This document shows positions 54,140 through 63,779 of a DNA stretch of 64,000 nucleotides, one piece after another. Each line of letters opens with the position of its first letter. The first letter of the stretch is position 1. The stretch is taken from positions 62,001 through 126,000 of the forward strand of contig NZ_JRHH01000003.1 in the NCBI RefSeq assembly GCF_000757385.1, written 5' to 3'. A program made the translations under genes and the position numbers. This DNA comes from Flavobacterium aquatile LMG 4008 = ATCC 11947 (lineage in GTDB: Bacteria; Bacteroidota; Bacteroidia; Flavobacteriales; Flavobacteriaceae). The notes beneath the pieces were generated by a model. The model worked only from the letters and a program-made list of their open reading frames with translations. It did not search any database and was not told the DNA's origin.

Positions 54140-55669
54140 ATGGCAGGAGGAAAATTAACCCCTAGACAGAAGATGATTAACCTAATGTACTTGGTTTTCA
54201 TCGCGATGTTAGCAATGAACATGTCAAAAGAAGTCCTTTCGGCTTTCGGTTTGATGAATGAAAGATTTGAAGGTGCAACCAATTCAGCAAAAGCTACAAA
54301 TGAGCAAATGCTTCAAGCTTTAGATACTAAAGCGTCTGAATCAAAAGGTGAGTTTATTGCAGCTGCAGCAACAGCTCACAAAGTTGAAACTGCTTCTAAA
54401 AAATTCTATGATTTTATAGCAACGCTTAAATCAGAAGTTTTAACTGGTGTTGAATCAGAAGATGGAAAGTTACCTTACGAATCAATGGATAAAGCTGATA
54501 ATTTAGATCACAGCTGGTTTACAGGTGATGGTTATACAGCAAGAGGTAAAGAAGTTATTGCTGCTATAGAAGCTTATAAAGCTGATATGAAAGCTGCTTT
54601 AGCAGATAAAAAATACGCTCCAATTTTAAATGAAGTTAATTCGAAATTTGATTTAACTGAAGTTTCTAATAAAGAAGGTGTTAAAGTAAAATTTTTAGAT
54701 TATCACTTTAAAGGTTTCCCAGCTATTGCTTCTTTAGCTAAATTATCTGCTTGGCAGAATGATGTTAAGAAAGCGGAGTCTGACGTAATCGCGTCTGCAT
54801 TAGGAAAAGCTGCAGTTAGTGAAGCTTCTTACAGTAAATTTCAAGCTATTGTTGCTTTAGATAAAAATGTATATTTTCAAGGTGAACCAGTTACTGGTAA
54901 AGTAGTTTTAGGTAAATATGATCCTAACGCTCAATTCAGCGGTTTTCAAGGTCCTGGAAAATTAGTTAATGGACAAGCTGTTATTGCAACTACTGCTGGT
55001 GCGATAGGTGAGCAAACACTTAATGGTTCATTTAACTTTACTGAAAATGGTAAGGCTATTAAATTGCCTTTTGAAGGTAAATATGTTGTAGTACCACGTC
55101 CAAACTCAGCTAATATTTCTGCTGATAAAATGAACGTTGTTTACAGAGGATTACCAAATCCATTGACAATTTCATTCGCTGGTATAGGTGATAATAATGT
55201 TACTGCTTCAGCTCCAGGTTTATCTCCTGCAGGGAAAGGTAAATATAATTTAAATCCAGGTTCAGGTACAGAAGTAACTGTTACTGCTACTGGTAAAATG
55301 ACTGATGGAAAATCTGTTTCTGATAAAAAAGTTTTTAGAATTAAAAACATCCCTGCTCCAGCTGGTTCAATTGGAGGTACAGTGGGTTATCAAAAAGGTG
55401 CTAAATCACGTTTAGAAGCTTCAACTGTAGGTGCAATGTTACCAGATTTCGTTTATGATTTAAATTTCGAAGTTACTCAGTTTGCTTTTAAAGTTCCTGG
55501 TCAAGCTTCTATTGTTGTAAACGGAAATAAAATCGATGGTAGATGTAAAGCGGCATTAGCAAGAGCTAAAGCTGGTGATCCAATTACTATATCTGATATC
55601 AAAACTAGAGTGAATGGTGTAAGCGTTGCAATGAAAACTGCTGCGCCAGCAATATACGAATTACAATAA
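54140..55669 (+). CDS. gldM: Gliding motility / T9SS motor protein GldM
   Basis: 509 residues. One N-terminal TM helix (LMYLVFIAMLAMNMS, about 17-35) carrying the conserved region that packs with GldL. The periplasmic part has four domains (D1-D4), including the beta-rich segments from about residue 225. GldM spans the periplasm and transmits GldL motor motion to the GldKN ring. The gene is 54 bases after gldL. Confidence 0.96.
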   Translation: MAGGKLTPRQKMINLMYLVFIAMLAMNMSKEVLSAFGLMNERFEGATNSAKATNEQMLQALDTKASESKGEFIAAAATAHKVETASKKFYDFIATLKSEVLTGVESEDGKLPYESMDKADNLDHSWFTGDGYTARGKEVIAAIEAYKADMKAALADKKYAPILNEVNSKFDLTEVSNKEGVKVKFLDYHFKGFPAIASLAKLSAWQNDVKKAESDVIASALGKAAVSEASYSKFQAIVALDKNVYFQGEPVTGKVVLGKYDPNAQFSGFQGPGKLVNGQAVIATTAGAIGEQTLNGSFNFTENGKAIKLPFEGKYVVVPRPNSANISADKMNVVYRGLPNPLTISFAGIGDNNVTASAPGLSPAGKGKYNLNPGSGTEVTVTATGKMTDGKSVSDKKVFRIKNIPAPAGSIGGTVGYQKGAKSRLEASTVGAMLPDFVYDLNFEVTQFAFKVPGQASIVVNGNKIDGRCKAALARAKAGDPITISDIKTRVNGVSVAMKTAAPAIYELQ

Positions 55670-55720
55670 AAATTTAAGTTTGTCGTTATCTGATTACTTA
55701 AATAACAAAGAATAATAAAT

Positions 55721-56635
55721 ATGAAATTGAAAAACCTTTTATTAGTTGTTTTTAGTGTTATTGGGAGTTTAGCTTCTAATGCACAATCAAATTTATTGAA
55801 CGCTAAAACGCCAGATGAAATTGGTAAAAAAACAGCAGCTCAATTAGAATCTGATAACGATAAGCCTCTTCCTTATGGATATGTTCATGACAGAGATGTT
55901 TTAATGGGTAAAACTACTTGGGAAATTATTGATCTTGATGAAAGAGTAAATTTTCCTTTGTATTTCCCAGTTGATACTGCTTTTGTTGGAAAAGAAAGAA
56001 GATCTCTTTTTCAAGTTTTGTTGAATGGAATAAAAGAAGGTAAAATTACTGAAGTTTACGGTGATGATTATTTTAACTCTAAAAAAACTATATCTGATAT
56101 TCAGTCTGTATTTAAATTTAGAGATACAACTGATGCTGGTAAAGATGAGTTTAATAATTTTTACGATGATTATAAATCAGGTAAAAAAGTATTATCTGCT
56201 GAATACATTAACGAAACTGAATTATCCGCTGCTGATGTTTCTGGATATAAAATTAAAGGTTTTTGGTATTTTGATAAACGTCAAAGTGAATTGAAATATA
56301 GATTACTTGCTATTTGTCCTATTGCAACTGAAGCTAGAGATAAAGCGAAAGGTAACACTGATACTATTGAATTGTTTTGGGTTTATTTCCCAGCAATTAG
56401 AGATGTATTACATGAAGCTAAAGCATTTAATGACAAAAACTCTGCTATGCCAATTACGTTCGATCACCTTTTAAATTCTCGTAGATTTTCTGGAGTTATT
56501 TATAAAGAAGAAAACGTTTACGGAGACAGAACTATTCAAGACTACATGAAAGATAACTCTCAATTACAATTGTTAGAGTCTGAAAGAGTTAAAGAAAAGA
56601 TTCGTAACTTCGAGCAAGACATGTGGAATTACTAA
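55721..56635 (+). CDS. gldN: Gliding motility / T9SS ring protein GldN
   Basis: 304 residues. Signal peptide (about 1-21, ending SNAQ). Family segments include LPYGYVHDRDVLMGKTTWEI, EFNNFYDDYKSGKK and VYGDRTIQDYMKDNSQLQ. GldN interacts with GldK and GldM in the periplasmic/outer-membrane ring. Last gene of the operon, 51 bases after gldM and followed by a strong terminator at 56658. Confidence 0.96.
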   Translation: MKLKNLLLVVFSVIGSLASNAQSNLLNAKTPDEIGKKTAAQLESDNDKPLPYGYVHDRDVLMGKTTWEIIDLDERVNFPLYFPVDTAFVGKERRSLFQVLLNGIKEGKITEVYGDDYFNSKKTISDIQSVFKFRDTTDAGKDEFNNFYDDYKSGKKVLSAEYINETELSAADVSGYKIKGFWYFDKRQSELKYRLLAICPIATEARDKAKGNTDTIELFWVYFPAIRDVLHEAKAFNDKNSAMPITFDHLLNSRRFSGVIYKEENVYGDRTIQDYMKDNSQLQLLESERVKEKIRNFEQDMWNY

Positions 56636-56657
56636 TACAAGTTTTCGAAATAAAATT

Positions 56658-56690
56658 AAAAAACTCTTACCTTTGGTAGGAGTTTTTTTT
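56658..56690 (+). terminator. Terminator of gldKLMN
   Basis: A 14-bp stem with one G-U pair (56658-56671 with 56675-56688), 3-base loop and T run, 22 bases after the gldN stop. Confidence 0.88.
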
Positions 56691-56715
56691 TACTCCTAAT
56701 TTATACTTTTTATCA

Positions 56716-57783
56716 ATGTTCGATTATATAATTGTTGGTTCGGGTCTAGCCGGAATTGCTTTTTCAGAATTTGCAAGCAATCACAATAAGTCATTTCTTG
56801 TAATTAATAACCAATCACAAAATTCTTCTAAAATTGCTGGTGGATTGTATAATCCTGTAATTTTGAAGCGATTTAGTGAAGTTTGGCAAGCACAAGAACA
56901 ACTCGATTTGCTTTATTCTTTCTATGGAAATATTGAAAAAAAATTAGAAGTGAAACTAGATTATAAATTACCATTGCTTAGAAAGTTTTATTCAGTTGAA
57001 GAACAAAATAATTGGTTTACAGCTTCTGATAAACCCAATCTTTCAAAATTTCTATCTACAGATTTAGTAACTAAGAAATGGGATGCTATTGATTCACCAT
57101 ACAATTTTGGCGAAGTTCTACATTCAGGTTATCTTGATACAGCATTATTATTAGAAGAATATAAAAAACACTTAGTTGAATTAAATTGTTACCAAGATGA
57201 AACATTCGATTATTCTCAATTAATCACAAATTCAGAGTATGTTGAATACAAAAAGATAAAAGCAAAGCACATTGTTTTTGCTGAAGGTTTTGGCATGCTT
57301 TTAAACCCATTTTTCTCTAAGCTACCGCTAGACGGAACTAAAGGAGAATTGCTATTAATTAAAGCGCCTAATTTGAATGTAGATGTAATTGTAAAATCAT
57401 CTATTTTTATTATTCCGCTAGGAAATGATTTATATAAAGTCGGTGCGACTTACAACTGGGAAGACAAAACAAACGTTCCAACGGAAGCCGCCAAAAAAGA
57501 ATTAGTAGATAATTTATCAGAATTGATTAATTGTGATTTTGAAATTATAGAACATTATGCAGGTGTTCGTCCAACAGTAAAAGACAGACGTCCATTAGTT
57601 GGTTCGCATCCAATTCACAAAAACATTCATGTTCTAAACGGACTTGGAACTCGTGGTGTAATGTTAGCTCCAGCAATGGCAGTGGCGTTGTTCAATAACA
57701 TTGAAAATGATATTCCGTTAGATGCAAATATCGACATCAAAAGAATTAAGAATTTTGTTTCCAGTTTTTATCAAAATGAATAA
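56716..57783 (+). CDS. FAD-dependent oxidoreductase (DAO family)
   Basis: 355 residues. N-terminal Rossmann motif DYIIVGSGLAGIAFSEFA (GxGxxG for FAD), a D-amino-acid-oxidase-type middle region, and the C-terminal FAD segment HVLNGLGTRGVMLAPAMA. Substrate unknown; related proteins oxidise amines or glycine. Its last 38 bases overlap the 3' end of the convergent DUF983 gene. Confidence 0.87.
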   Translation: MFDYIIVGSGLAGIAFSEFASNHNKSFLVINNQSQNSSKIAGGLYNPVILKRFSEVWQAQEQLDLLYSFYGNIEKKLEVKLDYKLPLLRKFYSVEEQNNWFTASDKPNLSKFLSTDLVTKKWDAIDSPYNFGEVLHSGYLDTALLLEEYKKHLVELNCYQDETFDYSQLITNSEYVEYKKIKAKHIVFAEGFGMLLNPFFSKLPLDGTKGELLLIKAPNLNVDVIVKSSIFIIPLGNDLYKVGATYNWEDKTNVPTEAAKKELVDNLSELINCDFEIIEHYAGVRPTVKDRRPLVGSHPIHKNIHVLNGLGTRGVMLAPAMAVALFNNIENDIPLDANIDIKRIKNFVSSFYQNE

Positions 57784-58138
57784 ACAGATTGATATAGATA
57801 TTTCGAGCAAGTCTTGCAGTAACAGGCATTAGTAAAATAATTCCGCCAATAATGGTTGCAAATGATGGAAATGTAGGTAATCCAATAATGACATTTGTGA
57901 TTACAAAAATGGCGACACCAATAGCTACAGTCAATCCATAACTTACATACATTGCGCCATAAAAGAATGAAGGCTCAATTAAATATCTTGTATGACAATG
58001 GCTACAAGTTTCATGCATTTTGTATAAATCATTCAATTTGTATGGATTTTTTTCTAAATACATACTTTCTTCATGGCATTTAGGACAACTTCCTGTTAAA
58101 ATACTATATAATTTGGATCCTTTTTTTAACATTTGCAA
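57746..58138 (-). CDS. DUF983 membrane protein with zinc-ribbon-like cysteines
   Basis: 130 residues. An N-terminal CxxC pair (GSCPKCHEES) and a second (TCSHCHTRY, near residue 45) predict a zinc ribbon, followed by two TM helices (about 62-83 and 90-108). DUF983 proteins have no established function. The 3' end overlaps the FAD oxidoreductase by 38 bases. Confidence 0.88.
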   Translation of the reverse strand: MQMLKKGSKLYSILTGSCPKCHEESMYLEKNPYKLNDLYKMHETCSHCHTRYLIEPSFFYGAMYVSYGLTVAIGVAIFVITNVIIGLPTFPSFATIIGGIILLMPVTARLARNIYINLFIHFDKNWKQNS

Positions 58139-58231
58139 AAAATTTAACTTTGTTCCGATTTGTCTTATGACTTTTCATTTCAAAGATACTCTTTTAACTA
58201 AGTTTCTAATGTAACATTTGTAACAAATTAT

Positions 58232-60139
58232 ATGCTAAATATTCATAATTTATCGGTTTCTTTTGGTGGTTCTTATCTTTTTGAAGAGGTAACTTTTAGG
58301 CTAGGTTCTGGCGATAGAGTAGGTCTTGTTGGAAAGAACGGCGCGGGAAAATCAACAATGCTAAAAATATTAGCTGGCGATTTCAAACCCGATTCTGGAC
58401 AAATTGCAACCGAAAAAGAAGTCCGAATGGGTTTTCTTCGTCAAGATATCGATTTTGAGCAAGGAAGAACCGTGCTTGAAGAAGCATATGAAGCATTTAC
58501 AGAAATAAAAATAGTAGAGAAAAAATTAGAAGAAGTCAATAATCTACTTGTAACTCGAACCGATTATGAAAGTGAAGAATACGGGCAAATAATAGAAGAT
58601 TTATCCGATTATACGCATCGTTTTGAACTTCTTGGAGGTTACAACTACGTTGGCGACACCGAAAAAATCCTACTTGGATTAGGCTTCAAACGCGAAGTAT
58701 TTAATAACCAAACCGATACTTTTTCTGGTGGATGGAGAATGCGTATTGAACTCGCAAAATTACTATTACAATCTAACGATATTTTGCTGCTGGATGAGCC
58801 AACCAATCACCTTGACATCGAAAGTATCATTTGGCTTGAAGGTTTTTTAAGAAATTTCCCTGGCGTTGTAGTAATTGTGTCGCACGATAAAATGTTCCTT
58901 GATAATGTTACCAACAGAACAATCGAAATCTCTCTCGGAAAAGCATACGATTTCAACAAACCATATTCTGAATATCTAGAATTGCGTCATGAAATTCGCG
59001 AAAAACAATTGGCAACCCAAAAAAATCAAGCCAAGAAAATTGAAGAAACCGAAAAATTAATCGAAAAATTCCGTGCCAAAGCATCCAAGGCTTCTATGGC
59101 GCAATCGTTAATTAAAAAGTTAGATAAAGTAGAACGAATTGAAGTAGATGAAGACGATAATTCCGTTATGAACATTTCATTTCCAGTTTCAAAAGTACCT
59201 GGAAAAGTAGTTATTGAAGCTGAAAATGTTACAAAAGCGTACGGAGATAATGTGATTTTAAAAGATATTTCGCTTCTTGTAGAACGTGGTAGTAAAATTG
59301 CTTTCGTTGGTCAAAATGGTCAAGGAAAATCTACTTTCATCAAAGCCATTGTAAACGAATTCGAATATAAAGGAACCATAAAACTAGGTCACAACGTTCA
59401 AGTTGGATATTTTGCCCAAAATCAAGCCGAATATCTCGATGGCGAAATCACATTGTTACAAACCATGGAAAATGCCGCAACTGACACCAATCGTTCTAAA
59501 GTGCGCGACATGTTAGGTTCGTTTTTATTTCGTGGAGACGATGTTGATAAAAAGGTAAAAGTGCTTTCTGGAGGAGAGCGTAACCGTTTGGCATTATGTA
59601 AGTTATTGCTTCAGCCAATCAACGTTTTGGTGATGGATGAGCCTACAAATCACTTGGATATTAAGTCTAAAAATGTACTAAAAGCTGCGCTTCAAAAATA
59701 TGAAGGAACACTACTTTTGGTATCGCACGATAGGGATTTCTTGCAAGGAATGTCAAATATTGTATACGAATTTAAGGATCAAAAAATCAAAGAATATCTA
59801 GGTGACATCAACTATTTCCTTGAACAACGTAACATGGAAAACATGCGCGAAGTAGAGAAAAAGGACATCGAAAAAAGAGAAACTCCTAAAGATTCCAACA
59901 AAGTTTCCTACGAAGATCAAAAGAAAAGCAAATCACTTCAAAATCGTTTAAGCAAAATCGAAAGTCAAATTAAGCAACTCGAAATCGATATCCAAAACGA
60001 CGACAAAGCATTGGCTTCCAATTACGACAAACATCTTGAAGACGCTGCTTTTTTCATGGCCTACAACAAGAAAAAATCCGAACTCGACAAACTTTTAGAA
60101 GATTGGGAAGTAGTTCAAGAAGAGATTGACAATCTGTAG
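58232..60139 (+). CDS. ABC-F family ATPase
   Basis: 635 residues, two ABC domains and no TM domain. First Walker A GLVGKNGAGKSTML, signature FSGGWRMRIELA, Walker B LLLDEPTNHLDI; second Walker A FVGQNGQGKSTF, signature LSGGERNRLALCK, Walker B VMDEPTNHLDI. A basic coiled linker (about 250-290) and a C-terminal coiled coil follow. ABC-F proteins act on ribosomes, as elongation helpers or for antibiotic protection; resembles the Uup/YdiF type. The stop TAG is shared with the edge of repeat copy D. Confidence 0.95.
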   Translation: MLNIHNLSVSFGGSYLFEEVTFRLGSGDRVGLVGKNGAGKSTMLKILAGDFKPDSGQIATEKEVRMGFLRQDIDFEQGRTVLEEAYEAFTEIKIVEKKLEEVNNLLVTRTDYESEEYGQIIEDLSDYTHRFELLGGYNYVGDTEKILLGLGFKREVFNNQTDTFSGGWRMRIELAKLLLQSNDILLLDEPTNHLDIESIIWLEGFLRNFPGVVVIVSHDKMFLDNVTNRTIEISLGKAYDFNKPYSEYLELRHEIREKQLATQKNQAKKIEETEKLIEKFRAKASKASMAQSLIKKLDKVERIEVDEDDNSVMNISFPVSKVPGKVVIEAENVTKAYGDNVILKDISLLVERGSKIAFVGQNGQGKSTFIKAIVNEFEYKGTIKLGHNVQVGYFAQNQAEYLDGEITLLQTMENAATDTNRSKVRDMLGSFLFRGDDVDKKVKVLSGGERNRLALCKLLLQPINVLVMDEPTNHLDIKSKNVLKAALQKYEGTLLLVSHDRDFLQGMSNIVYEFKDQKIKEYLGDINYFLEQRNMENMREVEKKDIEKRETPKDSNKVSYEDQKKSKSLQNRLSKIESQIKQLEIDIQNDDKALASNYDKHLEDAAFFMAYNKKKSELDKLLEDWEVVQEEIDNL

Positions 60140-60279
60140 CTATTTCCAGCTTTCCATTGCAATCTTGCTTTGTGAAAACTTTTTTTGCAAGGTTTTTCAG
60201 GAACTTCCGTTGGTCGTTCTGTAAAACCAGCAAAAAATAGTTTTCACAAAGCAAGGATTTCCATTACAATCTGGGCTAG
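60137..60279 (-). repeat. Dispersed structured repeat, copy D
   Basis: On the minus strand it begins TAGCCCAGATTGTAATGGAA (from 60279) and ends near ATGGAAAGCTGGAAATAGC. The internal hairpin has a perfect 17-bp stem (60164-60180 with 60239-60255), CTTGCTTTGTGAAAACT pairing AGTTTTCACAAAGCAAG. It lies between two convergent genes and touches the ABC-F stop codon. Confidence 0.78.
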
Positions 60280-60287
60280 GGCATTAG

Positions 60288-61256
60288 TTACAATATCAAA
60301 CCAATTTTTTTAGAATGAGCAATCGCTTCAGCACTATTTTTAAAGTAGCACACTTCAACATTCAAGCTTTCAATATTTTTTAAAGCAATTTCCGCTTTAC
60401 TTTTTTTAGATGTTCCAGTCTGACGAATATAAACAGCTTTCACATTCACTGGAAAAATTTTGCAAATATCTTCATATAAATAAGGGTCGTGCTGCGAATC
60501 GTCACCCAAAAGTGTGTACTGTAAATTAGGATAAAATTCTAAAATGTGTTTTATTTTCTCAAACTTGTGATTGTGATCGCCACGACCAGTAATAAACAAA
60601 TCAGTCAAACTCGTTTTGATGTCTTTCAACAATAAAACTGCCTTTGGTAATTGATTAATTTCTGTAAATCGAATGATAAATCGGTACAAATTCCATTCAC
60701 TACTTGAAACATAGAAGAAAGCATTTTGTTCCGTTTGGCTGGTTCGTCCTGCAGAACTTAATGCTAAATAATGGGTTACAACATCTTCATACACTTTTCT
60801 GTCAAACACATTTTTGAACAATAAAATGTACAATTTCTTCAAAGGATTTCTAGTGTGCGAAACCAAAAAAGTATCGTCAATATCTGATATAAATCCGAAA
60901 TTTCCTTCGTGTGGTTTAATGTAATTTGCCGTTTCTTTTATTTCTTTCTCATTATAAAAAATACTTACGCTGTAGTTAATCCAACCAAAATTGGAGTTTT
61001 CTTCGATAGGAATACAAAATTTAAAATAGCCATCGTCCAACGTTTTAGTGTGAATTTTTTCGCCATTATATTCTAGATAAACATCGGCATTGGAATGTGT
61101 AGCAATCCGAAACATCCGAATTACCGAAGTTGCATTTTTAAAATTCTTCTTCTGAAAATCGTAATCTTCCTTTGAAGTCGGTTTAAAAACATGACCCATC
61201 ACAATCAATTCTTGATTATTAGCATATCCGCGATATAATTTTAGAATGGGCTTCAT
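60288..61256 (-). CDS. App1-like phosphatase domain protein (DUF2183)
   Basis: 322 residues. The N-terminal half (about 1-140) is a beta-rich domain. The C-terminal half has the haloacid-dehalogenase-type motif FISDIDDTFLVSHT (DxDxT, near residue 124) and LLLKDIKTSLTDLFITGRGDHNHK. Family members (yeast App1) are phosphatidate phosphatases; the bacterial role is unknown. It is divergent from the lipid kinase gene, which may share lipid metabolism. Confidence 0.85.
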   Translation of the reverse strand: MKPILKLYRGYANNQELIVMGHVFKPTSKEDYDFQKKNFKNATSVIRMFRIATHSNADVYLEYNGEKIHTKTLDDGYFKFCIPIEENSNFGWINYSVSIFYNEKEIKETANYIKPHEGNFGFISDIDDTFLVSHTRNPLKKLYILLFKNVFDRKVYEDVVTHYLALSSAGRTSQTEQNAFFYVSSSEWNLYRFIIRFTEINQLPKAVLLLKDIKTSLTDLFITGRGDHNHKFEKIKHILEFYPNLQYTLLGDDSQHDPYLYEDICKIFPVNVKAVYIRQTGTSKKSKAEIALKNIESLNVEVCYFKNSAEAIAHSKKIGLIL

Positions 61257-61321
61257 TTTATTTTATACATTTGAAAGAGATTCACAAATTACAAATTATT
61301 TAGTGAAATTAATAGCTAACA

Positions 61322-62191
61322 ATGAAAAAGAAGTATATTTTAGTGGTAAACCCAATTTCGGGCGATGTAGATAAAAGTGAGATTTTAAACAAAACAATGG
61401 CTTTTGCAATTGAATATGATGTAGAGATTATTGTCTATGAAACTTCTGGTGATAATGATGAAACTGCAATTAGAGAGCTTTATAATTTACACAAACCCGA
61501 AAGAATTTTAATTGCTGGTGGCGATGGAACCATAAAAATGGTTGGTGAAGCTCTTGAAAAACAAGACGTAATTTTCGGAATTCTTCCTGCTGGTTCAGCG
61601 AATGGTTTAGCCGTTGATTTAAATTTACCATCAACATTAGAAGAAAATTTAGATGTTGCTTTTCACAATCATTTTATGGAAATGGACATGATTTCTATAA
61701 ACGGAAAGAAAAGTATTCATTTAAGCGATTTGGGTTTGAATGCCGAATTGGTAAAAAATTACGAAAATGGTTCTACTCGAGGTAAACTAGGTTACGCCTT
61801 GCAAGTAATTACAACTTTAACAGAATTGGAAGAACCTTTCACTGCCAAAATTGAAATAAACAATGAAACCATAGAATGTGTTGCAAGAATGATTGTCATT
61901 GCCAATTCACAAAAATACGGAACTGGCGTGACTATAAATCCTGATGGCGTGATGAACGACGGAAAATTTGAAATTGTAATTTTGAAGAATTTAGATTTAG
62001 TAGTTTTTGGAAAAATTATCACCGGAAATATTCCTGTTAATTCTGAAGATGTTGAAATAATTTCTTCTGATAAGGCTATTATCACAACGACTTCACCAGT
62101 AAGTTTTCAAATTGATGGTGAATATATTGGTGAAGAAACGCAGTTAAATATCAAAATTTTACCATCACAAATGAAAGTAGCAATTCCTTGA
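61322..62191 (+). CDS. Diacylglycerol/lipid kinase family protein
   Basis: 289 residues. N-terminal nucleotide-binding motif VNPISGDVDKSE and GGDGTIKMVGEAL (GGDGT), then FGILPAGSANGLAVDLN; the C-terminal beta domain includes SFQIDGEYIGEE. Lipid kinases of this type phosphorylate diacylglycerol, ceramide or similar. The DUF4345 gene follows 7 bases downstream. Confidence 0.92.
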   Translation: MKKKYILVVNPISGDVDKSEILNKTMAFAIEYDVEIIVYETSGDNDETAIRELYNLHKPERILIAGGDGTIKMVGEALEKQDVIFGILPAGSANGLAVDLNLPSTLEENLDVAFHNHFMEMDMISINGKKSIHLSDLGLNAELVKNYENGSTRGKLGYALQVITTLTELEEPFTAKIEINNETIECVARMIVIANSQKYGTGVTINPDGVMNDGKFEIVILKNLDLVVFGKIITGNIPVNSEDVEIISSDKAIITTTSPVSFQIDGEYIGEETQLNIKILPSQMKVAIP

Positions 62192-62198
62192 TTTATGT

Positions 62199-62582
62199 AT
62201 GAAAAGAGTATTTACAATAAAGAATTTACATCTGTTACTTTCGAGTTTTATTATTATTCCTGTTGGATTAGTTTATGGATTTTCACCCAATTTACTATTT
62301 GAAGTAAATTTAAACTCTATTGATGAACACAATATTTTTAAGGCAATTATGGGTTTGTACATTGCTTTTGGATTCTTGTTTATTCTTGGGGTTTTTGATG
62401 CAAAGTTTTGGAAATCGGCAACACTAGCAAATGCTTTTTTAATGTTTGGATTGGCTTCAGGTAGAATTTTCAGTCTATTTTCAGATGGAATTCCTTCAAC
62501 ATTTTTTTGTTTTGGAATAATTGGAGAAATGATTTTAGGAACTTTCGCACTATATCAATATAAAAAGCAAACGACTACTTAA
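62199..62582 (+). CDS. DUF4345-like membrane protein
   Basis: 127 residues, four hydrophobic helices (about 10-30, 44-64, 70-90 and 98-120). Matches the length and pattern of DUF4345 (FKAIMGLYIAFGFLFILGVF, GLASGRIFSLFSDG). No known function. The 3' end overlaps the convergent GNAT-type gene by 8 bases. Probably co-transcribed with the lipid kinase. Confidence 0.75.
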   Translation: MKRVFTIKNLHLLLSSFIIIPVGLVYGFSPNLLFEVNLNSIDEHNIFKAIMGLYIAFGFLFILGVFDAKFWKSATLANAFLMFGLASGRIFSLFSDGIPSTFFCFGIIGEMILGTFALYQYKKQTTT

Positions 62583-63720
62583 AAGGATGTCGAATTTGCC
62601 ATTCCATTTCGGGTTCAAGACGTTTAAAAATTGGATCAATGTATTTATTAATCAGATTATTGTTATGGTATAAAAATCCTGACATCATAACAGGAACCGC
62701 GCCAATTGAACTTTTAATTTCCAAAGCTGTTCTTCCAAAAATTATCTTTTCACACTGATTTTCAATTCCAAATTCGGTCATGTTGTACAACATATTCAAA
62801 TACAACATATTCTCTTTTTGAACCTGCGGATCATAGCCTAAAAAGTAGGTTTCTAAAACGGTTCCGTTTAAAAGCACAGTGTGAAAACCAACTAATTTGT
62901 TATTTAAAAAATAGCCAAAAAGTAAAAAGTGTTCGCGACATTCTCTCTTAAAAGTTGAAAAATGATTTTTAGAAAGAAAAAATGTATTAAAAGGTGCGTT
63001 TTTTGCTACATGATGGTACAAATCATAAATAGTTTGCTCGTTTTCGATTATTTCTTGTAACGATAAATTCTTGACAGTAATTCCATCAAATTTTTTATGA
63101 GCACGCTTGTATTGGTCACGATATTTCTTAGAAAATGCAGCTATATAATCATCTTTTGTTTTCCAATTTTTATCCAAATACAAAATCATATTAGGTTGCG
63201 TATTGAACTCATACATATCCGAAAAGGAATACTTCTTTAATTCAACTGAACAATGATCATAGAAATCTTTGAACGAAACCAAATGAATTTTAATGTTCTG
63301 TTTCTTAAAATGCTCGGAAATTTCTTTCGCACTTTGCAATAAAATGGAGCTAATTTCTTCAAAAGTAATTTCTTTGGAAAAGGCATAACCATTTTGACCT
63401 GTAATCATATTATTTCCTAGAAATAATGTGTGCGATGCAAAGTTTTTAAAAATGAAATTTCTAATAAAAGTCTTGATGCATTTGTCGCGTTCGCCAAAAG
63501 ACTCTAGTTTATTTAAATCTAAATATTGCGCCAATGAAACACCGATAAGTTCTTGATTTTCATAGATTGCAATGTAAAAACAATGCATATTTGTTGGCGC
63601 CGATACTTCTAAAACGGATAAATACGACGATTGAAGAAATACATTGCTTGCGGCAACCGTATCCCAGTTTGTAGGTAATTGACTTACAGAAGTATATATT
63701 TTAAAAGATAGTTTGTTCAA
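62575..63720 (-). CDS. FemAB/GNAT-like acyltransferase domain protein
   Basis: About 381 residues from a TTG at 63720 (LNKLSFKIYTSVSQLP). A longer frame from the ATG at 63762 would read through the terminator of the neighbouring gene and is rejected. The C-terminal half has a peptidyltransferase/GNAT-like pattern: FSKKYRDQYKRAHKKF, then FHTVLLNGTVLETYFLGYDP and FGRTALEIKSSIG. FemAB-like proteins add amino acids to cell wall precursors; others act in acetyl transfer. Substrate unknown. Confidence 0.8.
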   Translation of the reverse strand: MNKLSFKIYTSVSQLPTNWDTVAASNVFLQSSYLSVLEVSAPTNMHCFYIAIYENQELIGVSLAQYLDLNKLESFGERDKCIKTFIRNFIFKNFASHTLFLGNNMITGQNGYAFSKEITFEEISSILLQSAKEISEHFKKQNIKIHLVSFKDFYDHCSVELKKYSFSDMYEFNTQPNMILYLDKNWKTKDDYIAAFSKKYRDQYKRAHKKFDGITVKNLSLQEIIENEQTIYDLYHHVAKNAPFNTFFLSKNHFSTFKRECREHFLLFGYFLNNKLVGFHTVLLNGTVLETYFLGYDPQVQKENMLYLNMLYNMTEFGIENQCEKIIFGRTALEIKSSIGAVPVMMSGFLYHNNNLINKYIDPIFKRLEPEMEWQIRHPFK

Positions 63721-63725
63721 GTGGT

Positions 63726-63757
63726 AAAAAAAAATCGCTCCACAAATGTAGAGCGAT
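63726..63757 (-). terminator. Terminator of the DUF1761 gene
   Basis: A 10-bp stem (63734-63743 with 63748-63757) including one G-U pair, 4-base loop and nine T on the minus strand, 23 bases after the DUF1761 stop. Confidence 0.85.
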
Positions 63758-63779
63758 TGCATTATAATTAAATGTTAAA

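Noticed and set aside
60054..60254. Minus-strand open frame of 66 codons overlapping ABC-F end and repeat copy D
   Set aside because: It covers the 3' end of the ABC-F gene and the repeat hairpin; no sign of a real protein.
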